Below the pieces are notes generated by a model that made no database searches, had not been told where the DNA came from, and saw only the letters and a list, made by a program, of their open reading frames with translations. The translations under genes were made by a program, and so were the position numbers. This document shows, in pieces, positions 45,840-55,252 of a DNA stretch of 64,000 nucleotides (its first letter is position 1; every line of letters begins with the position of its first letter). Source of the DNA: Alopecurus myosuroides (lineage: Eukaryota; Streptophyta; Magnoliopsida; Poales; Poaceae); the NCBI GenBank assembly GCA_028641055.1, contig CM054060.1:293246660-293310659 (forward strand). The letters are read 5' to 3'.

Positions 45840-46659
45840 TGTTCGTTCCAGGTGATTGATTCTAGTGGAGGTTCGTCAAGTGGAGCTGCTTCTTTGGTTG
45901 TTCCGTTGGTTGCCACTGCCAGTATGTTTGCGTCACTCCGGGACCGTGTCGCGGATGACGATGGTAAGATTAAGGCTCTGCGAGGCGTGGCTGATGTTGC
46001 CAAGTCGAAGCAGAAACTTGCAGCAGAGCGCGAGCAATTTGTGATGAAGGAGCTGGCGAGTGTTACAAAGAGTATGCTTTGTAAGTTTTGTGAGCTCCCG
46101 AGTACTTGTCGCTGATTGTTGTTTTTGTTTTGACGCACTTGCTATCCATGCAGTTGTTGAGCCTCATGGAGTTGCGAGGGTCATTGGGTGGACAATCATA
46201 TTGTTCACGAGTCGGGCAGCTCTAAGCCTCACGCAAGCAACTTCTGGCCTGACCGGAGCCGAGGTTTTATCTTGGCTACCCTGAAGTACCGGGCGAGTCA
46301 AGCGTACTTGTTGAGTCTTGTCGAGAGGCTCTCTCTCTTCTATCCATCGGGCATTTTACCCCTTCGGTGTTGTACCGGATAGCTTTAGTGGCTTGCTGAG
46401 AATGTATCATCGGGTGGGAGAAGTTCGAGAGTGTGTGCGTCAACAACTCATCTGTGGTGCTCAGGTGGCTCTTTACTTCGTTCGCATGTGGCATCCTGAA
46501 GTCAATTTTAACTCTGTGGCGCGACTCTCTGACACTCGAGGTCCACCGGTGGATTTTGTTCCTCATTATGAGGTTGTGCGTCTTTCAGCAGAGCAAATTG
46601 TTCGACTGACCGCTAAGGAGACTAGTCGACTGCTTCAAGAGGCGGCCATTCGCCGATAA
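45840..46659 (+). pseudogene. C antisense gene, 3' part (decayed)
   Basis: Several frames together retain family-like sequence: SLRDRVADDDGKIKALRGVA with KQKLAAEREQFVMKEL (helical, about 45930-46065), then PHGVARVIGW (about 46165), then a final frame with YHRVGEVRECVRQQLICGAQ and VALYFVRMWHPEVNFNSVA that ends RLLQEAAIRR with a stop at 46657-46659. Frame changes near 46080-46320 show it is broken. It may belong to the same gene as 20329-45629 or to a second copy of its C-terminal part. Confidence 0.5.
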
Positions 46660-47042
46660 CTGTAGTTTTAAGGTGTAAATACCTTGTATGCTTTGTCGTA
46701 AGGTGTTCGAAGGTGTATACCTTGTGAGCTTGTGTGTTTTACTCGATTTATTTAAGGTGTTTATAAGGTGTGTACCTTGTTTTACCTTGTATAATTTTTA
46801 TCGAGTGTAAGTGCTCGAAGTGGTTGATGATGCTAGTTAGGCGTAGCCCCCGAGTGTTGGGGGTGTGACATGTCGTTTAGCATGTAAAAAATAAAAATAA
46901 ACGATAAAGATTGCGATTGGATAGTCTTTGTAGATATGGTTGAGAAACCATGTTTTTATTGCTATGGCTGAGCAGCCATGTCTTTGCTCGAGCTACAAAG
47001 TGGCTGGTACATCCTTATTTCTTGCGAGTGGGAGATTAAATC
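46660..47042. repeat. Element C convergent intergenic region with AAGGTGT/ACCTT inverted repeats
   Basis: This lies between the ends of the plus-strand antisense gene and the minus-strand integrase. Four or five copies of aaggtgt..taccttgt occur at 46671-46790, each a small inverted repeat able to form a hairpin, then a polypurine-like gtagcccccgag at 46843. It may act as a bidirectional 3' end region. No coding similarity. Confidence 0.5.
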
Positions 47043-48460
47043 CTAAGGATAGAACTTGTGGAGGTGTGCCACGTTCCACGAGTTGGAGTATATACCGCAT
47101 GTCTTCGGGTTCTTTAAGCGATAGGCACCTCTTGGGATAACTTCGTGTATGATGAAGGGTCCTTCACATAGTGGTTCTAGCTTGTGCCCATCCTTTTGCT
47201 TGAGTCGTAATACCAGGTATCCTACCACAAAGGATATGTGGCGTATGAGGCGGCTATGGTAATGACGCAGTGATTACTGATAGACCATAGATCTTGCAAG
47301 TGTGATGTCCCTTATCTCATCTAGTGCGTCCATGTCCTCTGCGAGTGCCTTGTTTGAGGTTTCTTCCTTGTATGCAACTACTCGTGGGGCGCTGAATTTG
47401 ACGTCTACGGGTAGCACTGCTTCAGCTCCGTATACCATGAAAAATGGCGTGTAGTTTGTCGACCGATTTGGTGTTGTTCGCAGGCTCCATAGCACCGAAG
47501 GTAGTTCTTCGGCCCAGTGTCCTTCTACTGGGTGTACCCGAGTGAGTAGGCGCTTCTTTAGGCCAGCCGAAACTAATCCGTTGGATCGTTCGACTTGGCT
47601 GTTAGTTTGCGGGTGAACTACCGAGGTGAAGCCGAGAGTTATTCCTTTTTCCTCGCAGAAGTCCTGAGTTTCTTTGGCTGTGAAGTTGCTCCCATTATCT
47701 GTGATGACGTTGTGCGGGATACCAAACCTGCACACGATGGAGTCGAGGAATATCACGGCACACTCGGCATGCTGTGAAGTGACTGGCATAGCCTCTATCC
47801 ATTTCGTGAATTTGTCGACTGCCACAAGCAGGTGGGTGTATCCTCCGGGTGTTGATTTCTGCGTCCACCATGTCTAGCCCCCATTGAGCAAAGAGCCAGG
47901 CGATCGGGATCATGTGGAGTTCTGTGGCCGGTGCGTGTGGCTTGGGCGCAAAGTTTTGGCAGGCGTTGCATCTGTCGAGAAGATCTTTGGCGTCTCTAGC
48001 TGTCGTGAGCCAGTAGAATCCATCCCCCAAAAGCTTTTCCCACGATCGCTCTCCAGCTTGCGTGGTTCCCGCAGTCGCCTTGGTGTATGTCACGGAGCAG
48101 TTCTTTGCCATCCTCGGGGTGCAATGCACCTTTTGAGTACTCATGATATGCGTTGTTTCTATAGCTCTTCGTTGATCACCTGAAAGGATTTGCTGCGTCA
48201 TATTACCTATCTGGCCTCGCAAATGTCTGCCGTGCACAAGTAGTCGAGGTATTTCTGCGTCCAGACTGGCTCGACCAGAAAAACTTGCCTTGAGATGTTA
48301 TGAATGATCTTGATGAGGGCAATTTGCAGGCTGGTATCCGTTTCCGGTGCTGCGGGTGTCTCTGCTGGTTTTTTGACCTTGACTGATCGTTTGATTATTT
48401 TCTCGAAGTAGATTCCTGTTGGAATAGGGGTGTTTGTTGACACTACGTTTGCCAGTTTAT
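47043..48460 (-). pseudogene. pol: Element C integrase (decayed)
   Basis: The minus strand shows the zinc-binding CNAC of RCNACQNFAPKPHA near 47960. The core domain has QWGLDMVDAEIN (first Asp, about 47880), NVITDNGSNFTA (second Asp, about 47710) and HPQTNSQVERSNGL (Glu, about 47600), then the C-terminal DGHKLEPLCEGPFIIHEV and WNVAHLHKFYP ending near 47046. The frame shifts near 47830 between the first Asp and the following VDKFTKWIEAMPV segment and again near 47270. Integrase would insert the cDNA into the genome; this copy cannot be made as one protein. Confidence 0.85.
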
Positions 48461-48479
48461 CCGCTTCTTCATTGCTTGA

Positions 48480-49127
48480 TCACACGATATGTTTCAGCTC
48501 GCATCCTTTGAAACTTCCTTCGAGTAGGTTGTACATGTCGTGATAAGCGATCATGTTATCCACGACAGCATCGCACTCCTTCATCTTTTGCTGCACGATA
48601 AGATTGGATTCTCCGTATATCATCATTCGAGTGGCTCCGCAGGCGATCGCCATCTTCATGTCGTGTACGAGCGCCTCATATTCTGCGTCGTTGTTGGATG
48701 CTGGGTCATCGGGAGGAAAGTCAAGCCGCAGGACGTACTGGAGCTTGTCTCCTCTTGGTGATATGAGGATTACGCCGGCTCCAGCTGCTTCGTTTCTCTT
48801 TGATTCGTCGAAGTACATTATCCAGGAGCTTGTGTACTCGGGTGGTCCTGGAGTTTGTTGCTCTGTCCACTCGGAGAGGAAGTCTGCTACTACATAGGAC
48901 TTTAGAGCGTTTCGCCCTCTGTATATGATGTCCCAGGCGCCCAGTTCGATGCTCCACTTCGCGATTCTTCCGGATGCCATGGGATTCTTCATTATTGTAC
49001 CGAATAATGCGTCGTTCAACATCGTGATGGTATGCTCCTGGAAGTAGTGTTTGAGTTTGCGGGCTCTGAATACCACCCCGTACGCGAGCTTCTGATAGTG
49101 GGGGTATCGCTGCTTGCAGGGTGACAA
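48480..49127 (-). pseudogene. pol: Element C dual RNase H region (second, archaeal-type domain visible)
   Basis: The first part (SPCKQRYPHYQKLAYGVVFR; SYVVADFLSEW) is the end of the ordinary RNase H and tether. A second RNase H follows: IMYFDESKRNEAAGAGVIL, SNNDAEYEALVHDMKMA, MMIYGESNLIVQQ. Two RNase H domains in tandem are a hallmark of the Tat lineage. The third catalytic position reads GES where the family normally has GDS, so this copy is probably impaired. The frame is open for 215 codons and ends at a TGA (48480-48482) upstream of integrase. Confidence 0.85.
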
Positions 49128-49154
49128 TACCTCGATGAGGTAGTAGATTGGCCT

Positions 49155-50250
49155 CTATACACCATATGCCTTGTCTTCCTCTGGTCGCTCGACCACAAGT
49201 ACTGTGCTCACCACTTGATTTGTTGCGCCTAGGTATAGGTACAGGGGTTCCCTTTCTTGAGGCATGGCTAGTACTTTCTTGCTCTGGAGTACCTTTTTCA
49301 AGCCAAGGAACGCCTGTCTTGCTTCGGTTGTCCACTCGAACTTGTCAGTTTTCTTCAACAATTTGTAAAAGGGGAGCGCATGTTTGCCCAATCTTGCGAT
49401 GAATCTGCTGAGGGATGGAAGTCTCCCTGCGAGCTGCCGCACGCCGTGAAGGTTGGTCGGTTCTCTCATCGTCAAGATCGCCTGAATTTTCTCTAGATTG
49501 GCTTCGATTCCTCGGGCGGACACCAGGTATCCGAGAAGTTGTCCTACAGGAACTACGAAGACGCACTTTTTTGGGTTAAGCTTGATCTTGTACGCGTTGT
49601 GGGCGTCCAATGTCTCCCTGATATCCTCGAGGAGTGTGTCCTCCACTCGAGTTTTTGTGACGATGTCGTCAACGTACACTTGTACGTTCTTGCCAATGAG
49701 CTTGGCGAGGCATTTTTGCATGCAGCGCTGATATGTTGCGCCTCGTTTTTTAGCCCGAAGGGCATTGTCGTGTAGTAGTATACACTGTGTGGTGTGATGA
49801 ATGTTGTCGTCTACTCATCCTCCCGTTTCATCCTGATCTTATTATAGCCCGAGTAGGTGTCCAGGAAGGAGAGTCGTTGGCAGCCTGCTGTGGAGTCCAC
49901 GATCTGGTCGATCTGTGGTAATGGGAAGTTATCCTTAGGATAGTGTTTGTTCAATGACGTGTAGTCGATGCACACGCGAAGGATGTCATTATTTTTCTTC
50001 GGGACCAACATCGGGTTTGCTAACCAGGTGGATATTTTGATTTCTCGGATGAACTTGGCGGCTAGTAGTCTATTCACCTCTTCTCCGAGTGCTTTCTCCT
50101 TTGGCTCGGAAAATCGTCGGGTAGTTTGTTTGACTGGCTTGGCGTCCTTAAATACTTCAAGTGAGTGCTCGGCGAACTCCATGGGTGTCCCTGGCATATC
50201 TGAAGGCTGCCAGGTGAAAATCTCCCAGTACTCACGGAGGAGTTCAACGA
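49155..50250 (-). pseudogene. pol: Element C reverse transcriptase (decayed)
   Basis: The minus strand carries the RT start (STWLANPMLVPKKNNDILRV), FPLPQIDQIVDSTAGCQRLS and DTYSGYNKIRM, with a stop near 49811. A shifted frame holds MPFGLKNEAQ at about 49765. A third frame from 49721 holds the active site VQVYVDDIVTK, the thumb region, and the RNase H beginning to 49155. At least two frameshifts separate fingers, palm and thumb. The order and motifs are those of Ty3/gypsy RT. Confidence 0.9.
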
Positions 50251-50260
50251 GCGCGCCTTC

Positions 50261-50960
50261 CTATGCGGACGATAGGGTGGTGGACACGATCGCCGTCTTC
50301 GCGGATTCCTTCGGTTGCACTTGATGCTTTTGAGTGTCATTGCTTGGGCTAAACTCGAGTTCTGGGGCATTCTTTTTGGTGAGTGGCATCACGAAGTTAT
50401 CCGTGGTCTTTGCCAATTCTTCCAGCTCCTCTTGCATCCCGAAGGATTTCGTGATCTCATTGAACTCAGTGTCGCATTTGTCTGACTTTTGGAAGTCGCT
50501 GTTTATGGTTATTGTTCCATATTCCCGTGGGAGTTTGAGCTTGAGGTATGCGTAATGGGGTACTGCCATGAATCTCGCAAACGTTGTTCGGCCGAGTATG
50601 GCGTGGTACTGTGATGGACAGTCGACTACCTCGAAGTCGAGGAATTCTCTCCTGTAGTTTCTCGGGTCACCAAGTACCACCTCCAGGTTGATTGTCCAGA
50701 GTGGTCGGACTGCTTTCCTTGGTACTATCTAGTGGAAGGATGTTTCTGACTCTGCGAGTGCGTCCAGGTTCTTGTTCATTTTGCGGAGTGTGTCCGCGTA
50801 TATGATGTTGATTCCACTGCCATCGCCATGAATACCCGGGCTAGGTCGTAGTTGCCTATTTGCGCCTGAATGACGAGCGCTGCGTGTCTAGGTCGATACA
50901 CCCGTGGAGGGTGGTCCTCTTTGGAGAAGGTTATCGCTGCTCTGACATCTTCAGGTATTC
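50261..50960 (-). pseudogene. Element C protease (decayed at the active site)
   Basis: Minus-strand similarity starts near 50960 (FSKEDHPPRVYRPRHAALVI, QAQIGNYDLARVFM). Right at the catalytic motif the frame slips: one frame reads NYDLARVFMAMAVES, the next DGSGINIIYADTLRKM, where the family expects a continuous DGGSGIN. A stop follows near 50730. A later frame (50680-50261) holds YHAILGRTTFARFMAVPHY, the protease C-terminal motif, and an acidic linker to RT. A one-base loss at the active site explains the break. Confidence 0.75.
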
Positions 50961-51238
50961 AGTCGTGGATGGTGGAGTTTGTACTGCCATGTTGACATGG
51001 CGTGTGTTTGTCTTCTGGACTCTCCTGGACTGGCAGATCTTCTGTATCATGCCTAGGAGCCCTTGTGGGTTCAGGTACCCATTGGCTCCCTAGTTTGCGG
51101 CGGGTGGCGCTGCTAGCGCGGCTAGTGCCATGTTCTGGTGTCCTGGTGGAGGTAGGGGTGGCGGTTGGTATCCTCCTGCCAGTTGCGGGTATCCCTGTTT
51201 ACGGCCCTGTTCTTCTTCGTGTAAGCCTCGTGGATTTC

Positions 51239-52600
51239 CTAGAACTTTCGGTAGTCCTTGAGGAGATGAGTTGCCTTGGTTTTGTCCGTTCGCTTACATG
51301 TGAATAGATGTAGAGTGCAGTATCCGTCAAGGTCTTCCTCGGGAGATTTATCATCTGGCTTTGGTTTCAAGTCGCGATTTCCGCGGGGCCCGCTGTCAGG
51401 ATTTCTTGTGAACTCTACCGCCACCAGTTCCTCTCGATCTTCATGGTCGTAGTGTTCCCTCTTCTTCTTTCGGCCGTTGTGATCCTCCTCAGGCGCGGGT
51501 GAATATGATTTCTTGTTGCGCATAGATTCTTCGCCATTGGCCCATATGTCGGCTATTGCCATCAATTCTCCGATAGTTTTGGGCGCAGATCGTCCCAGCT
51601 CCTCTCGGAAGGAAGGACGTCGAGCTCCCTTGCTGAAAGCCTCGACTGCGACCTCTTCTGACATGTTTCCTGCCGTATTCTTGAGCGTGGTCCACCGCTG
51701 AATATACTCGCGGGTAGACTCGCCGCTCTTTTGCTTGCAAGCTCGCAGTTCCTCGATAGATGCGGGACGCTTATATGTCGCCTGGAAGTTCTTCCGGAAG
51801 TTGTAGATTAGATCTCCCATGATCCGTAGTGTGCTCATGGTCTTCCTTCGAGCCAGCTGCGAGCAGCGCCTACGAGGTGTAGGTTTAGGTACTGCATGGC
51901 CGTTGTCTTGTTCCCACGTTGGCATTTTACTGCCGTCAGGTAATCTGATAGCCATGACTTGGGCAATTGTGAACCGTCGTACTTCGGTAACTCCGTGGTA
52001 AGCTTGAATCTCTTGGGCATTGGTGCCTCACGGATGTCGCGAGTGAAGCACAATGCATCATAGGCTTCCTCGTCAGAGGAGGTGGACAGCGATCGTGCGC
52101 GGTTCCTGATTGCTCGAGCCTTGTCGACCTTGCTTCGCACGATGTCTCCGCGCGCCTCATGTTCAGGCCGGTCGCGATTATCCTCCTTCTGTGGCTCTCT
52201 GCTACGGTGTCGCGGTAAGCTTCTGTGGTGTTGTGGGTTGTAGTCACGATCTCGCGGGCTATCGTCGTCGCTACACGGGTTGTCGCCGCGGCGCCGGGCT
52301 TCTTTCCCTCGGGGGCGACGACGTGATTCCTTGTCTCCCCTTCTAGGTGACATGCTCTCGCGTCTGCGAGGTATTTTGTCTACACGAGGAGTTTTTCAGC
52401 TTCTGGCGTTGTCGCGTGCCTGCGGTTCTGAGTGGTGATACTTGCGGCTGCCATGCCTAGCCCCTTTCTGTCGATGTTTCTCCTTGCGGGGGTCATTTTC
52501 GGGTGGCTGGTTCTCCTGTAAGTACGTGGCGGCTGCCATAAGTGCCGCGGCCGGGGTCATCGGATGTACATTTCCCTCCTCATGAACGTGCATAAGGGAG
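51239..52600 (-). pseudogene. gag: Element C gag, C-terminal two-thirds (decayed)
   Basis: Going down the minus strand from the D insertion at 52600: TPAAALMAAATYLQ, a stop near 52396, an Arg/Asp-rich linker (SPRRGDKESRRRPRGKEARR), then the gag core (RFKLTTELPKYDGSQLPKSW; QYLNLHLVGAARSWLEGRP). A frameshift near 51900 leads to IYNFRKNFQATYKRPASIEE, QKSGESTREYIQRWT and GELMAIADIW. The zinc-knuckle region (CTLHLFTCKRTDKTKATHLL) is altered from the expected CxxH/C pattern. It ends with KDYRKF at 51239. Confidence 0.85.
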
Positions 52601-53643
52601 TGATGCATGTAAAATGCATAGATGAATTTTGCATATTTTCACATGGTTTTTTATTACATATTGCATCATATAAGGGTATAATTCAATGTTTTATACTCCC
52701 TCCGTCCACTTTTATAAGGCTCACTTCTTACTATTTCAATAGTAAGAAGTGAGCCTTATAAAAGTGGACGGAGGGAGTAGTATTTTGGGGTTGAATTACA
52801 AAGTCCCCCAACTTTTATGGAATTACTAGTTCAGCGATCCACTTAGGTTTTGTTAAACCTTTCTTAGTTACCTCACTAGGGATAAAAAGGAGTACCTTGT
52901 TACCGGGGATTTGAAGTGACACTAATCAATCTCCATGACTAGATCTAGCAAGTTCTTACTTCAACTTTATGTCACATTGCTTAAAGCTATACTCTGGTTT
53001 TTCCTTAATTATCGAGGTGTTATGATTTATTTCGCATCTTGGTGGAGTATAAGAGGGATCAATATGACCGTAGAGATCTCCATGCTAGGACGTGATGCCC
53101 ATATGAAAGTACTCAATGTTAAACATGTTATTGTAATCTCACATGTAATTCTTTATGTCCACCGTCTACCACTTTATTTGACAGAATGCAAGTGTGAAAC
53201 CATGAACCCCGGTCCTATTTTAATTATAAGAAAACACTCTAGTTACTTTGCTGCAATTTACTTTACTTGCACTTTACATTACTTGCATCTCCAATTCGAA
53301 TTTACATTATCTCCATCACCTCTTACATCACAAAAATACAAAAACAATCCATTGCATATTTATTTTCTCATTTGCATTTGGTAGTAGATTTAATTATTGC
53401 ACATTTACTTTCAGTTTTGCATTGCAATTTAGAAGTCTCACACCTTGTGCTTGACAACCACTTGGTGAGGTTGAGGGCACAAAATTCTCTACTTGTTTGC
53501 AGGATCCTGGAGGAAGCTTGGAAGACAACTTCTGAAATACTGGCTCCCCAAGAGTTCGATATAAACCCTCGAGTCACCCTCGTGGGGAAGAAGGCTTGCC
53601 ACTAGCTACACACTCTGCACTTGGAGTCTCAACCTAGCCATAA
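52601..53643 (+). repeat. Element D 5' LTR (1043 bp, internally deleted)
   Basis: It aligns with both ends of 57710-59413 but lacks the segment equivalent to about 57850-58595, the part containing the TATA box. The junction is at about 52826-52831. A Stowaway-type MITE interrupts it at 52696-52777. The last bases read CATAA instead of CATCA. Confidence 0.93.
52696..52777. mobile_element. Stowaway-type MITE, perfect 40-bp hairpin arms
   Basis: 82 bp: a 40-bp arm starting CTCCCTCCGTCCAC, a two-base TC loop and the exact reverse complement ending GTGGACGGAGGGAG. It is flanked by TA duplications (52694-52695, 52778-52779). The 3' LTR of D has the empty site (tgtaTAgtatttt, around 57800), proving insertion after D's own insertion. 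CTCCCTCC ends and TA targets are those of Tc1/mariner-derived Stowaway MITEs. It has no coding capacity. Confidence 0.95.
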
Positions 53644-54026
53644 AGCGTTTTTCTGGCGCCGTTGCCGGGGAGCCATATGTGAAGGAGTTGTCCAAGGGAG
53701 CTCACAAGAAGTCTTCATCACCAACAAGGTGTGCAAACACCTAAGCTTGGGGAGGTTGCACCTACGTGAGTACCGTCCTTTCTATGTCCACCTTCTTTCA
53801 AGTAGATTGTTTTGTTTCTTGTCTTGTTTTTGTTTTTGTTCTTGTTTTTGTTTTGTCTTGCATATTTTATTTTAGTTTGCATTTTAGTTTTGCATTTAGT
53901 TATCTAGATTATTTTAGTATTTCGAATTTGCTTAGTTACTTTACTTTTGTTTTGCATAAAAAATTAAAAACGACATAAAAACTTGGAAAATGGAGCAGAG
54001 AACTTATTGGCCATTCAGTGTTAGGA
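53644..54026 (+). mobile_element. Element D leader with Asp-tRNA-type primer site
   Basis: agcgtttttc then the PBS tggcgccgttgccgggga (53654-53671). The rest is AT-rich leader with tttt(g/c)tt repeats around 53810-53870. No conserved coding signal is seen until the gag frame opens near 54027. Confidence 0.85.
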
Positions 54027-54090
54027 ATTTCCCTCAAGAGCTAAATATATCCTCGTTGAAAAATTAGAGGTAGATCCTAGTGTTATTAAA

Positions 54091-54750
54091 ATGATTTATG
54101 AATCTCGTTTCTATGGAAAGCCTAAAGAAGACCCTTTGTTCCATCTTAATAAATTTGATGAAAGATGTAAAACTTTGAACTTGAATCATGCAAACATCAA
54201 CACTACTAAAGTTAAACTCTTTCCCTACTCACTAGGAGGCAAAACATTAGATTGGATATTAAGATGTCCTCCTAGCAATTTTACTACTTGGTTCAACTTA
54301 AGGGCTGCATTTATTGAAAGGTTTTGTCATGCTGAAAAGAATTACAATGTTAAACAATTGCTCATTACCTTTAAACAAGAAAAAGATGAATCAATGATAC
54401 AAGCATGGGAGAGATTTAGAAGTAGAGCATATGGAATAGGGCATGGCTTTAGAGATTGGATACTTATGCATATGTTTTATAAGGGACTTTCTGAAACTCC
54501 TAGAGACTTTTTAGAAAATGAATGTGGGGGATCTTTTACTATTACTAATGCTGCAAATACCCATGTTTTGCTTGAAAGTTTTCTCTTAGAGGTTAAAATT
54601 AAAGAGAGCTTAAAAAAGGCTGAAGTACCCGAGGATATTTTTGATGATCGCTATGAGATTTTTAATATGCATAATAGAAAAGGAAAAGTAGAGGAAATTA
54701 TGATGCTTACTGAAATTAAGGATCCATTGCTTGATTTAGAAAAAAAGTAG
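54091..54750 (+). CDS. gag: Element D Gag (Athila-type capsid protein)
   Basis: 220 codons from ATG 54091. The frame is open further upstream (..LEVDPSVIK before the Met), so the true N terminus has been lost or lies upstream of a stop near 54025. The capsid core is clear: YGKPKEDPLFHLNKFDERCK, KVKLFPYSLGGKTLDWI, TTWFNLRAAFIERFCHAEKN and ESMIQAWERFRS, the PF03732-type retrotransposon gag fold. It would build the virus-like particle. It ends at TAG 54748, just after a seven-A run (54738-54744). Protease continues one base later in another frame. No zinc knuckle is seen. Confidence 0.88.
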   Translation: MIYESRFYGKPKEDPLFHLNKFDERCKTLNLNHANINTTKVKLFPYSLGGKTLDWILRCPPSNFTTWFNLRAAFIERFCHAEKNYNVKQLLITFKQEKDESMIQAWERFRSRAYGIGHGFRDWILMHMFYKGLSETPRDFLENECGGSFTITNAANTHVLLESFLLEVKIKESLKKAEVPEDIFDDRYEIFNMHNRKGKVEEIMMLTEIKDPLLDLEKK

Positions 54751-54751
54751 C

Positions 54752-55252
54752 TTGCAAGAACTTATTGTTACTCTACAAAAATTTGCTAGTGATCCCACTA
54801 TAAATGTTAATCAACCTAGCTTTGGATCTTATATTTCTAATCATGTCTTGCAAGAAAAAATTGATAGGTACAAGAATGAGGCCATGATACCTCCTAAGCT
54901 TGGGGATGCATGGATCCCCAAGGTGCTAGTTTCAATTGGAAAAGAAATTCACCATGCTATGTTAGATCTAGGTTCTAGTGTATCGGTACTCTCTAAAGAA
55001 TTATATGAATTGCTAGAACTAGAAAATTTAGAAAAGTTCTCAAGTGAATTTGTCCTTGCTGATAACCCTACTAAACATGATGTAGGACAAGTAAAAGATG
55101 TTATGATTGAATTGCACATGACTTTCGTACCCGTTGATTTCATTATTATGGATATGGGGGATAAATCCCCTAGTCCTATTATTTTGGGTAGACCTTTTCT
55201 TCGTACTACAGGTGCAATCATAGACTCCAAGGAAGGGAATGCCAAGTTTTAG
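54752..55252 (+). CDS. Element D aspartic protease
   Basis: This frame lies +1 relative to gag and is open for 166 codons (first in-frame codon TTG after the gag stop). KIDRYKNEAMIPPKLGD precedes the catalytic segment HAMLDLGSSVSVLSKELY. The Athila-type signature is DLG(A/S)SVS, so the catalytic Asp is present. SPIILGRPFLRTTGAIID is the conserved C-terminal half. It would cleave Gag. The frame stops at 55250, where RT would follow in a complete element; no RT is found. An indel in the A run at 54738-54744 is the simplest cause of the gag/protease frame break. Confidence 0.85.
   Translation: MQELIVTLQKFASDPTINVNQPSFGSYISNHVLQEKIDRYKNEAMIPPKLGDAWIPKVLVSIGKEIHHAMLDLGSSVSVLSKELYELLELENLEKFSSEFVLADNPTKHDVGQVKDVMIELHMTFVPVDFIIMDMGDKSPSPIILGRPFLRTTGAIIDSKEGNAKF

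Noticed and set aside
45263..46138. 291-codon minus-strand frame
   Set aside because: It runs opposite to the recognisable antisense-gene exons (LPGQMRLDSLL; SLRDRVADDDGK) and shows no conserved motif, so it is probably a shadow.
48721..49335. 204-codon minus-strand frame overlapping RNase H
   Set aside because: An out-of-frame shadow of the dual RNase H coding frame.
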